11,349 nucleotides of DNA from Patescibacteria group bacterium. GTDB lineage: Bacteria > Patescibacteriota > Microgenomatia > UBA1400 > MFAQ01. Position numbers and translations under genes: made by a program. The notes under the pieces were generated by a model. The model worked only from the letters and a program-made list of their open reading frames with translations, was not told the origin of the DNA and did not search any database. The stretch is from NCBI GenBank assembly GCA_018817845.1, contig JAHITH010000070.1, positions 1 to 11,349 on the forward strand, read 5' to 3'. Below are positions 1 to 6,413 of this stretch, piece after piece; positions within the stretch are counted from its first letter, which is position 1, and each line of letters starts with the position of its first letter.

Positions 1-120
1 GAAGCCGAGAGATTCCTCCACTCGAAGACTCGGTCGGAATGACAAAGTGTATAGATTCCCGCCTGCGCGGGAATGACGGTGTGGGAGGCGGGAATGACAA
101 AGTTAGTAAGAATGACAGAA
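1..120. repeat. Cluster of dispersed palindromic repeat fragments
   Basis: No gene is seen here. The 13-mer GGAATGACAAAGT occurs at 36-48 and again at 91-103, and a decayed AATGACAGAA follows at 111-120. Bases 12-40 form a second repeat type bounded by ATTCC (12-16) and GGAAT (36-40). Between the two 13-mers lies a full copy of the 31-bp palindromic element listed separately. The stretch looks like an accumulation site for nested or tandem short dispersed repeats. Whether any part is transcribed cannot be told; a weak TACAAT at 124-129 could serve the gene starting at 143. Confidence 0.7.
48..78 (-). repeat. 31-bp palindromic dispersed element, copy 1 (inverted)
   Basis: Read on the minus strand this copy is identical over all 31 bases to copy 3 at 8185-8215. 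The core is ATTCCCGCGCAGGCGGGAAT: 8-bp perfect arms ATTCCCGC/GCGGGAAT around a GCAG loop. The core fits the ATTCCC-N8-GGGAAT pattern known as dRS3 in Neisseria; that is a resemblance, not proof of common origin. Confidence 0.9.
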
Positions 121-142
121 ATATACAATAAATGAAAAATAA

Positions 143-751
143 ATGAAAAAGGGGAAGATAATCATCACGGGGACGGGGAGGGCGGGGACGTCATTTTTGG
201 TGGTTTTACTAACTAGATTAGGCCTAGATACCGGCTATAAACCATATATTGAAGACTTTAATGAGAAGATTAGAGCCGGTTGTGAATACAAATTGTTCTC
301 AACTTATCCACAACGACAACAAAAATTACTCAAAAACACCCCCAGAATTCTAAAACACCCCAAATTTAGCCACAAACTGGCTGGATTAATAAAAAATAAC
401 ATGATAAAGGTAGACCACATCATTGTTCCGGTGCGAAACATCAAAGACGCCGCCAAAAGCAGAATAAAAGCCAAAAGAAGGTGGAAAATTAAAGGATTAG
501 GTTCCCAAGAACAAGTTTTGGCCTGGGCTCTGGGTAAGATTACAGAAACCGCCTGCCAGTACAACATACCAATTACATATATAAAATACCCCAAGCTAGT
601 ACAAGACCCAGAATACTGTTTTAACAAACTAAGCACAATTTTCAAGCTAAACAAGAAAAAATTTACCAAGGTTTATCATGAACTAGCCGGGGCAAAAAAA
701 ATTAAACAAAAAATAGGACTGGCCAGGAAGTTAATCTACAAGCTAACCTAA
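143..751 (+). CDS. Sulfotransferase-like P-loop protein of a glycan cluster
   Basis: A 202-residue protein. Residues 9-19 carry a glycine-rich loop, TGTGRAGTSFL, after a short beta strand, matching the 5'-phosphosulfate-binding loop of sulfotransferases. Around residues 92-107 the segment IIVPVRNIKDAAKSR resembles their 3'-phosphate-binding motif (strand, R-N, D, S). It is shorter than typical carbohydrate sulfotransferases (250-300 residues), so it may be a minimal family member. The protein is basic and has no signal peptide. Its stop overlaps the flippase start as TAATG, so it is the first visible gene of the polysaccharide operon. The likely role is modification of a surface sugar, but other P-loop transferases or kinases are possible. 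No Shine-Dalgarno precedes ATG 143; an earlier ATG at 132 opens only a four-codon frame. Confidence 0.7.
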   Translation: MKKGKIIITGTGRAGTSFLVVLLTRLGLDTGYKPYIEDFNEKIRAGCEYKLFSTYPQRQQKLLKNTPRILKHPKFSHKLAGLIKNNMIKVDHIIVPVRNIKDAAKSRIKAKRRWKIKGLGSQEQVLAWALGKITETACQYNIPITYIKYPKLVQDPEYCFNKLSTIFKLNKKKFTKVYHELAGAKKIKQKIGLARKLIYKLT

Positions 752-2034
752 TGTCTATTAAAAAAACACTACTAAAAAACAGCTCAATAAATCTTTTAGG
801 TTACGGTTATTTACTGCTTTTAAGTTTCTTTGCCATACCAATGCTTTTAAAAAGTCTTGGTATAGACATGTTTGGCGTTTACCTAGTTTATGCTGGGCTG
901 ATACCTTTAGCCTCTACATTGAATTTTGGTCTCACCACCGCCCTGGTTAGATACTTATCATTACCAAGCATGTCTAAGCGCAAAAAAACTCTTTACTGGC
1001 AAACTTGCCTCTGGCAATTTACTGTTTTAAGTCTGGCTGTATTTTTATTATCCCTACTGATAAACCTCTTAGTCATTAACAAGCTAGTTCCGGTATCTTT
1101 ACTAACCAGCATTCTAATCTCACTGATTATTTTTGTTAACCACCTAAGTCAACCCTTTCAAACCCTCCCTCAAGTTGATCAAAACTTTGCCTTTTACAAC
1201 CTAAGAAACTTAATAGTAGGCACAGGCACCACAATTTTGACTGCCTTTTTAGCTCTTTACTACCCGTCGCTTCCACATATTTTTGCTTTTCAACTTGTTT
1301 TACATATTATTACCGGACTAGTCTTTTTTAAGTACGCCACCAACAAGTTTACTGGTAAAAATGTCTGGCCAAAATTTTCAAGACCAGCAAGTAATAAGTT
1401 AATAAACTTTGGCTTTAAAAACTTTATTGGTAGCTTGGCCAGCCAGCTTAGAAATCAGTTCTCCAAGTTTGCTTTAGCGGGCATGTTAAACCCACAAGCA
1501 GTTACTATTTTTACTATTCCTCAAACCATTATCATCAAGGCTGCTGGGGCTATATCTCAACTTACTCTTTCGTTTTTTCCTTTAAGCACATCCCTTTCCA
1601 GTAAGCAGAGAATAGGCAAACTTCAAAAACTAATACTGGGAATTCAAGGTTTGGTTCTTTTCTTAGGCATACTTCAAGTTTATGTGGTACACCAATTTGG
1701 TCTTTCGTTTCTTATATTTTGGCTAAAAGACGTTGATCTGGCCACCAAAGGCTTTTCCGTGCTTAAAATTCTATCAATCTTCTTTGTTTTGACCAGCCTG
1801 ACTCCAATTCCCAGCGTAGTTTTGGACGGTATAAACAAACCCCAGATTCCGTCTATGTTTGCAGTCACAAGCGCAGTTCTAAATATCATTCTAATCTTCC
1901 TTTTAACCCCAAAATACGGCTTTCTGGGCCCGGCTTACGCCACCACCATTAGCAGTATCGTTGTGGCTCCACTGTTTTTAATTACCTTTACAGTTATCTT
2001 TAAACGCTACAAATACAAACTAACTCATGACTAA
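751..2034 (+). CDS. Wzx-type polysaccharide flippase (MATE/MOP superfamily)
   Basis: A 427-residue multi-pass membrane protein. The N-terminus KKTLLKNSSINLLGYGYLLL, followed by a conserved GVYLVYAGLIPL-like segment, is typical of the polysaccharide-transport (RfbX/Wzx) branch of the MOP exporters. About 12 hydrophobic helices can be seen, including a late one with GFLGPAYATTISSIVVAPLF. Family members flip undecaprenyl-linked oligosaccharides across the cytoplasmic membrane. The start overlaps the previous stop by one base (TAATG), and the end overlaps the next gene by 8 bases (2027-2034), indicating translational coupling. Sitting between a sulfotransferase-like gene and two glycosyltransferases supports a role in exporting a surface glycan. 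The substrate cannot be inferred. No Shine-Dalgarno is apparent, as expected for a coupled gene. Confidence 0.88.
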   Translation: MSIKKTLLKNSSINLLGYGYLLLLSFFAIPMLLKSLGIDMFGVYLVYAGLIPLASTLNFGLTTALVRYLSLPSMSKRKKTLYWQTCLWQFTVLSLAVFLLSLLINLLVINKLVPVSLLTSILISLIIFVNHLSQPFQTLPQVDQNFAFYNLRNLIVGTGTTILTAFLALYYPSLPHIFAFQLVLHIITGLVFFKYATNKFTGKNVWPKFSRPASNKLINFGFKNFIGSLASQLRNQFSKFALAGMLNPQAVTIFTIPQTIIIKAAGAISQLTLSFFPLSTSLSSKQRIGKLQKLILGIQGLVLFLGILQVYVVHQFGLSFLIFWLKDVDLATKGFSVLKILSIFFVLTSLTPIPSVVLDGINKPQIPSMFAVTSAVLNIILIFLLTPKYGFLGPAYATTISSIVVAPLFLITFTVIFKRYKYKLTHD

Positions 2035-2851
2035 GATCTTTATACTTATCCTAAACTACAACAGGCATCAAGATACCACTAAGTGTATACGCGCCTTAAA
2101 AAAATCCAACCTACCCGAAAATACTCAGATAATTATCATCGATAACTCCACCACCAACCACTCTCAAAAAATTCTTTCTCAAACCTTTCCTAAAATTAAA
2201 CTTATCAAAACACCCAAAAACAATGGTTTTGCTTATGGCAATAATTTTGGCATTCGTTATGCTTTAAAAAACAAAGCCAGCCACATAATGATAATCAACC
2301 CCGACGTAACCGTGGGTAAGTCATTTTTAAAACCACTTCTTAACGTTTTTAAAACCAAACCCCAGGCTGGCTTGGTGGCTCCGGCTCATCAGCACCAACA
2401 AAACAAACAGACTTTTTTTGGTTTGGGGGGTAAAATCAACTGGCAAACCACCAAATGCGAACACGTAAACACAAAGAAGCTGGCCCTAAAAAAATCCAAA
2501 AATTATGAATTCGTCTCATTTGCCTGTGTTCTTATTAAACGAGAGGTGTTTGAAAAAATTGGCCTACTAAACGAGCTCTACTTTATGTATCTAGAAGACG
2601 TGGACTACTGCCTAACGGCTGGCAAAGCAGATTTTAAGTGTTATATAGAACCTAAGGTAAAAATAAAACACAAAACCTCGTCTTCTTTTAATATTCCCAC
2701 CCAAAAACTTAAGTTCAGTTTTATTAGCCAGTTTAAGTTCATTAACAGGTGGCTCAAATTCCCACAGAACATCTACGCTTGTGTCTACATGATTTTTTTC
2801 TATACCTATCTTTATCTTCTCTGGACATATCATTACCACAAAAACAAATGA
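2027..2851 (+). CDS. Family 2 glycosyltransferase, rhamnosyltransferase-like
   Basis: A 274-residue GT-A-fold GT2 enzyme. Residues 4-12 (IFILILNYN) give the first strand, D39-N40-S41 the nucleotide-binding Asp, and NNGFAYGNNFGIRYAL (65-80) the segment shared by WbbL/rhamnosyltransferase-like GT2s. NPDV (91-94) replaces DxD as the metal-binding motif, as is normal in this subgroup. A later YLEDVDYCL motif supplies the probable catalytic acidic residues. The C-terminus has one hydrophobic segment near residues 248-268, ending in a basic tail, which may hold the enzyme at the inner membrane face. It overlaps wzx by 8 bases and the next GT2 by an ATGA. It probably transfers a deoxyhexose or similar sugar from a nucleotide donor to a lipid-linked acceptor; the exact sugar is unknown. 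Confidence 0.9.
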   Translation: MTKIFILILNYNRHQDTTKCIRALKKSNLPENTQIIIIDNSTTNHSQKILSQTFPKIKLIKTPKNNGFAYGNNFGIRYALKNKASHIMIINPDVTVGKSFLKPLLNVFKTKPQAGLVAPAHQHQQNKQTFFGLGGKINWQTTKCEHVNTKKLALKKSKNYEFVSFACVLIKREVFEKIGLLNELYFMYLEDVDYCLTAGKADFKCYIEPKVKIKHKTSSSFNIPTQKLKFSFISQFKFINRWLKFPQNIYACVYMIFFYTYLYLLWTYHYHKNK

Positions 2852-3555
2852 AGCTATCTGCCGTTATTCTAAACCACTTACCCACAAACTTACTTAAACC
2901 CACTTTAGAATCGGTCTCTTTTGCAAACGAAGTCATTGTTATAAATAACTCTAGACCAATAAAAAACTTTGCCAAACAACGCAACCTTGCCCTTAAAAAG
3001 GCTAAAAATCAGTGGGTCTTGTTTGTAGATTCAGACGAAGTTGTGCCCAAAAGACTAGCTCAAGAAATTAAACAGGCAATCGAGTCCTCAGAATATCAAG
3101 GATATTTACTACCAAGGCAAGACGTGATCTTGGGCCAAGCTATAAAATACGGGGAAACGGGCTCAATTAAGCTTTTGCGCCTTGCCAAAAAATCTGCTGG
3201 CAAGTTCTCCAGATCCGTTCACGAAACTTGGAATATTCAGGGTAGGGTAGGGGAGTTAAAAACTCCGCTTCTGCACATTAAAGAAAATTTTACCTTTGAA
3301 TTTCTCAAGCGTATTGGTCGATACGGACCAATCGATTCCTCAAGCTTGATTGCAGAAAACAAACCTTTTTCGTATTTTAGACTTTTGCTTAATCCACCTG
3401 CCAAGTTTATCCAAAACTACATTGTGCGACGTGGAATACAAGATGGTCTTTTAGGCCTCTTCCACGCCTACTTGATGAGCGTTCAATCCCTCTCCGTCCG
3501 CATCTTCCAATGGGAAAACAGAGGCCTATCTTTATCTACAGCTTGGCTAAGATAA
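2848..3555 (+). CDS. Family 2 glycosyltransferase, WaaE/KdtX-like
   Basis: A 235-residue GT2 enzyme. The frame is open upstream to a GTG at 2749, but ATG 2848 is chosen because it overlaps the preceding stop as ATGA and gives the canonical N-terminus MKLSAVILNHLP. Visible motifs are AKQRNLALKKA (42-52), the metal-binding DSDE (61-64), and the later RLLRLAKKSAGKFSRSVHE stretch with the HE pair diagnostic of the LPS-core glucosyltransferase WaaE/KdtX group. The segment between the first nucleotide-binding strand (VIVINNS) and AKQRN is shorter than I recall for this family, and the usual Asp there is Asn. The 3' end (3483-3555) overlaps the antisense brnA gene by 73 bases. It is the last gene of the four-gene glycan operon. 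Confidence 0.85.
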   Translation: MKLSAVILNHLPTNLLKPTLESVSFANEVIVINNSRPIKNFAKQRNLALKKAKNQWVLFVDSDEVVPKRLAQEIKQAIESSEYQGYLLPRQDVILGQAIKYGETGSIKLLRLAKKSAGKFSRSVHETWNIQGRVGELKTPLLHIKENFTFEFLKRIGRYGPIDSSSLIAENKPFSYFRLLLNPPAKFIQNYIVRRGIQDGLLGLFHAYLMSVQSLSVRIFQWENRGLSLSTAWLR

Positions 3556-3794
3556 TACTTAATAAGTGACTGATATGGCATATCTCGTTTATTGGCTATA
3601 AGCTTAATTTGGGTGATAAGAGAATTGGGTAGTCTGAGGGAAATGGGTTTACGAGTTGGTTTAAGATTAGGAAAAGCCACTTTTTTAACCTTTGAAAAAT
3701 CAAAGTATTGGCTAGTATCGGCTTTGGCCCAGAAATCTCTTTCTTGGTCTTCAGATTTAAATTTTGGCAAGGGTTTAAGGTTAGTTTTTTTCAT
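3483..3794 (-). CDS. brnA: CopG/BrnA-type ribbon-helix-helix antitoxin
   Basis: A 103-residue protein. The N-terminal half (FKSEDQERDFWAKADTSQYF, then DFSKVKKVAFPNLKP) matches the toxin-binding region of CopG-type antitoxins paired with BrnT. Residues 50-56 (PISLRLP) form the DNA-contacting strand, followed by helices ITQIKLIANKRDMPYQSLIKYYLSQAV, a standard ribbon-helix-helix. An extra tail of about 18 residues follows, encoded across the 3' end of the convergent glycosyltransferase; it may be read-through into neighbouring DNA rather than functional. The gene overlaps the toxin gene by 14 bases, and AAAGGAAA lies upstream of the ATG (AGGA at 3804-3801), a usable Shine-Dalgarno. It should neutralise BrnT and repress the operon; see the operator candidate at 4086-4100. 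Confidence 0.85.
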   Translation of the reverse strand: MKKTNLKPLPKFKSEDQERDFWAKADTSQYFDFSKVKKVAFPNLKPTRKPISLRLPNSLITQIKLIANKRDMPYQSLIKYYLSQAVDKDRPLFSHWKMRTERD

Positions 3795-4074
3795 AAAGTT
3801 TCCTTTCTTTTTTGTTCATCTGTCTGGCAGAAATAATTCTAATTTTTTTATTTCTAGCGGTAAAGATAACAGTTAATAATTTACCAGAATCAGCTTTCCC
3901 AAGAGCCATCAATCTAGGTTCATGAAGAGAGTGTTTAGGATCTTCGATAATGGTAACAGGTGGGTTTAAAAAGACTTCTTCTGACTCTTCATTGGTAATT
4001 TTGTGTTTTTCTAAATTTTTATTAATATTGCCTTGATCCCAGTTAAATCTAATTGGTTCTGGAATAAGGTTCAT
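3781..4074 (-). CDS. brnT: BrnT-family ribonuclease toxin (DUF497)
   Basis: A 97-residue protein matching the BrnT/DUF497 family along its length. Residues near 8-28 (IRFNWDQGNINKNLEKHKIT) are the signature N-terminus, then EESEEVFLNPP, EPRLMALGKADSGKLLTVIFTAR, and the C-terminal KIRIISARQMNKKERKLYEK with the conserved Arg and ISAR residues. BrnT is a RelE-fold ribonuclease that stops translation when freed from BrnA. Toxin-first order is the usual arrangement for this pair. The start ATG at 4074 is 8 nt downstream of a near-consensus -10 box, so the mRNA may have almost no leader. No sign of truncation is visible, so the toxin is probably intact. Confidence 0.9.
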   Translation of the reverse strand: MNLIPEPIRFNWDQGNINKNLEKHKITNEESEEVFLNPPVTIIEDPKHSLHEPRLMALGKADSGKLLTVIFTARNKKIRIISARQMNKKERKLYEKN

Positions 4075-4082
4075 GTCCCCTT

Positions 4083-4111
4083 AGTATATACAAGGTATGT
4101 CACCCTGTCAA
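4083..4111 (-). promoter_or_regulatory. Near-consensus sigma70-type promoter for brnTA
   Basis: Read on the minus strand: -35 TTGACA (4111-4106, perfect), a 17-nt spacer, then -10 TATACT (4088-4083, 5 of 6). This is the strongest promoter match in the window. The predicted transcript start falls about 1-2 nt before ATG 4074, so the AAGGGG just upstream of ATG would lie mostly outside the mRNA. Confidence 0.85.
4086..4100. promoter_or_regulatory. Candidate BrnA operator (inverted repeat)
   Basis: The sequence ATATAC-AAG-GTATGT is an inverted repeat with five of six paired positions. It covers most of the -10/-35 spacer and part of the -10 box of the brnTA promoter. Ribbon-helix-helix antitoxins typically autorepress by binding short inverted repeats at this location. 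The assignment is by position and symmetry only. Confidence 0.5.
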
Positions 4112-4150
4112 ACGGGAACTTATTTCGCCCAATCTACCCGTCTAGAAGGC

Positions 4151-4159
4151 TGATATAAT
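4151..4159 (+). promoter_or_regulatory. Extended -10 promoter for the Hsp70-like gene
   Basis: TGA-TATAAT gives a perfect -10 hexamer (4154-4159) with the TGN extension. There is no good -35 at the expected distance (AATCTA at 4131-4136). Only 14 nt separate it from ATG 4174, so the leader would be about 8 nt, without Shine-Dalgarno. It is divergent from the brnTA promoter, whose -35 lies 40 bp away. Confidence 0.7.
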
Positions 4160-4173
4160 AATATTTCATATTT

Positions 4174-5538
4174 ATGAGTAAGTATTTAGGTATCGACTTT
4201 GGCACCACCAACTCAGTTTGCGCCATTTCAGAAAATGGTAGATCTACCGTACTTAAAATTGAAGATAATTATCAAAAAGAAATGTTAAAGTCGGTTATTT
4301 ACGTTAATCCCAAACATGAGATGGTAGTTGGTAAAGAAGCTGTTCGTAGATATCTTTGGGACGTAGAAAACTTACCAGCCACTCCACCAAAACGAATAAC
4401 TACAGGGAAAATGTATAAAATCGTTAAAAACTCAACTTACGGCGGTTTTGCTGGCATGATAGATGTCCCCGAAATCATCGAAGTGGATACTAGTGGCCGC
4501 GGACGTCTTCTTCAATCACTCAAGTCTGTTTTAGGAAACGATTCTTATACAGGCACCAATATATTTAACAAGTATTATGCTCTGGAAGATCTTTTGGTGA
4601 TATTGATCAAGGAACTTAAAAATAGATCTGAACAAATCGCTGGTGAGGAGCTAAATAAAGTTATCATTGGTCGACCAGTTAGGTACGTTGGTAACAATCC
4701 TAGTGAAAAACTGGCCGTTAAAAGAATGGAAAGAATAGCCAAAAGGGTAGGTTTTTCTGCAGCTAAACTGGAATATGAGCCAGTTGGGGCTGCTCTTGAT
4801 TTTGGTATTGACATTAAAAAAGAACTAACTGTTTTAGTTTTTGATTTTGGTGGCGGAACACTCGACGTATGCATCATGCGATTTCCAACGCAAGAAATCT
4901 TGGCAGTTTCTGGTAGGTCAATTGGGGGCGATCTGCTTAATACAGAAATATTCAAAAACAATCTTCTTCACTATTTTGGTGCCAATACTACATTTAACCA
5001 AGGTAATATGGAGATGCCCAGGCACCTAATGTCTGCCTTAGAAAATTGGTATTCCATTTCTCAACTAAAAACAATGAGGAATATTGATTCATTGGAGAAC
5101 CTAATAAGCAAGGCAGATCAGCCACAACCAGTGAAAAACTTACGAGAACTTATTCTTTCAGATTCCGGGTTTAATATTTATCAGAAAATCGACCAAGCCA
5201 AAATCAGTTTGAGTACTAAGGAAAAAGCCCATATAACCTTTCCTTCTAAAAGTTACACAATAGACGAGACAATTAGTAGGAAGAGGTTTGAGCACCTAAT
5301 CGAACCTTATTTAAAAGAAACAAAAAGAATGCTTGACGAGGTTATAAAAACTGCTGGATTGACGAAAGAGGAGTTGGACACAGTAATTGCAACAGGTGGT
5401 TCTTCAAACATTCCTTCGTTTAGGAATCTTCTAGTTACTTATTTCGGATCGCAAAAAATTCGGTTTGGTGAGAATTTTACCAGAGTAGCATCGGGTCTTG
5501 CACTTCGCTCAGAGCAAGTTTTTTCTGCTAAACTTTAA
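4174..5538 (+). CDS. YegD-like Hsp70-family ATPase without substrate domain
   Basis: A 454-residue actin-fold ATPase. Phosphate-1 motif LGIDFGTTNSV is near residues 4-14, IGRPV and EYEPVGAALDFG lie mid-protein, phosphate-2 VFDFGGGTLDVCIM is near 221-234, and the adenosine motif VIATGGSSNIPSF near 402-414. All nucleotide-binding elements of the Hsp70 ATPase domain are present, but the protein ends there: DnaK runs to about 630 residues with a peptide-binding beta domain and lid. The length and the GRP...YEPVGAALD layout match E. coli YegD (about 450 residues), a poorly characterised Hsp70-like protein. It is cytosolic with no signal peptide. It starts from its own divergent promoter and is followed after 5 bases by a Cas4/RecB-like nuclease gene. 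The client or partner is unknown; a chaperone-like or DNA-linked role are both possible. Confidence 0.88.
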   Translation: MSKYLGIDFGTTNSVCAISENGRSTVLKIEDNYQKEMLKSVIYVNPKHEMVVGKEAVRRYLWDVENLPATPPKRITTGKMYKIVKNSTYGGFAGMIDVPEIIEVDTSGRGRLLQSLKSVLGNDSYTGTNIFNKYYALEDLLVILIKELKNRSEQIAGEELNKVIIGRPVRYVGNNPSEKLAVKRMERIAKRVGFSAAKLEYEPVGAALDFGIDIKKELTVLVFDFGGGTLDVCIMRFPTQEILAVSGRSIGGDLLNTEIFKNNLLHYFGANTTFNQGNMEMPRHLMSALENWYSISQLKTMRNIDSLENLISKADQPQPVKNLRELILSDSGFNIYQKIDQAKISLSTKEKAHITFPSKSYTIDETISRKRFEHLIEPYLKETKRMLDEVIKTAGLTKEELDTVIATGGSSNIPSFRNLLVTYFGSQKIRFGENFTRVASGLALRSEQVFSAKL

Positions 5539-5543
5539 TTATC

Positions 5544-6413
5544 ATGCCACCAGATAAATTTACCGCCACCTGGGTTTCTCATTCTTCTATTTCAGATTTT
5601 TTAAACTGCCCCAGGGCTTATTACCTAAAAAACGTCTACAAAGATCCAAAAACCAACCACAAAATCCAGACAATGACTCCACCACTGGCTTTAGGCTCGG
5701 TTGTGCATGAGGTGATTGAGTCACTTTCTACCATTCCCACGGCTGATAGATTTAAAGAGCCACTGGCTCCCAAGTATGAAAAAGTCTGGTTAGAAAAAGC
5801 CTCTGGCAAAAAAGGCGGTTTTTTTGATAAAGAATCAGAAGAAAAGTACTACAACCAAGGAATAGAAATGATAAAAAGGGTCCTAGACCACCCCGGTCCC
5901 TTGGCCAACCTGGCCGTTAAAATAACCATGGAACTACCCTATTTCTGGCTCTCAGAACCAGATAACATAATTCTTTGTGGCAAAATAGACTGGCTAGAAT
6001 ATCTAAAAAAAACCGACTCGGTTCATATTATTGACTTTAAAACGGGAAAGTCTTCAGAGGACCCAAAATCCCTTCAACTTCCCATTTACCATTTACTGGT
6101 ACACAACACCCAAAAGCGCAAGGTAGAAAAAGCCAGCTACTGGTATCTACAAAGAAAAAACAAACCAGAAGAACAAAAATTACCAGATCTAGATAAGGCC
6201 CACAAAAAAGTCTTAGAAATCGCTAAGAAAATAAAACTTGCTAGGCAACTAGACAGGTTCAAATGCCCCCATAACGGTTGTTTTAAATGTAAAGATTTTG
6301 AAACTATTCTTGAAGGGGGAGCAGAGTTAGTAAATGTTAGCGACTTTGGAAGCGACGTCTATGTTATTAAAAAACCTTCATCAAGCAATACCCAAGAAAG
6401 CATCATTCTCTAA
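5544..6413 (+). CDS. Cas4/RecB-like PD-(D/E)XK nuclease with Fe-S-type cysteines
   Basis: A 289-residue protein with a complete RecB-family nuclease core: SHSSISDFLNCPRAYYL (12-28), H55 in GSVVHEVIE, D149 in GKIDWLEY, D164 and K166 in IIDFKTGK, then Q178 and Y182 in LQLPIYH. Cysteines C22, C241, C246 and C249 (one N-terminal, then C-x4-C-x2-C) match the split cluster that holds a 4Fe-4S centre in Cas4, AddB and Dna2-type nucleases. The family cuts or resects single-stranded DNA ends. The protein stands alone without a helicase domain. A tail of about 40 residues after the cysteines has no recognisable domain. The gene follows the Hsp70-like gene by 5 bases and overlaps the ligase-like gene by 80 bases, so the three are probably cotranscribed. 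No CRISPR array is present, so Cas4 identity is not supported. Confidence 0.85.
   Translation: MPPDKFTATWVSHSSISDFLNCPRAYYLKNVYKDPKTNHKIQTMTPPLALGSVVHEVIESLSTIPTADRFKEPLAPKYEKVWLEKASGKKGGFFDKESEEKYYNQGIEMIKRVLDHPGPLANLAVKITMELPYFWLSEPDNIILCGKIDWLEYLKKTDSVHIIDFKTGKSSEDPKSLQLPIYHLLVHNTQKRKVEKASYWYLQRKNKPEEQKLPDLDKAHKKVLEIAKKIKLARQLDRFKCPHNGCFKCKDFETILEGGAELVNVSDFGSDVYVIKKPSSSNTQESIIL

Noticed and set aside
304..669. Minus-strand open frame of 121 codons
   Set aside because: It lies opposite the sulfotransferase-like gene, and its hydrophobic, Cys-rich translation resembles no family and reflects the complementary codon bias.
2749..2847. GTG start for the second glycosyltransferase
   Set aside because: It would add 33 residues overlapping the previous GT2 by about 100 bases, with no family similarity; ATG 2848 overlaps the preceding stop as ATGA and starts at the first beta strand.
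3592..3876. Plus-strand open frame of 94 codons
   Set aside because: It is the antisense shadow of the brnTA genes, whose proteins match known families.
4575..4961. Minus-strand open frame of 128 codons
   Set aside because: It is opposite the Hsp70 ATPase motifs of the YegD-like gene and has no recognisable domain.
5544..6413. True Cas4 of a CRISPR system
   Set aside because: Only the nuclease fold and cysteines match; there is no cas1, cas2 or array in the window, and this domain is shared by many RecB-like proteins.
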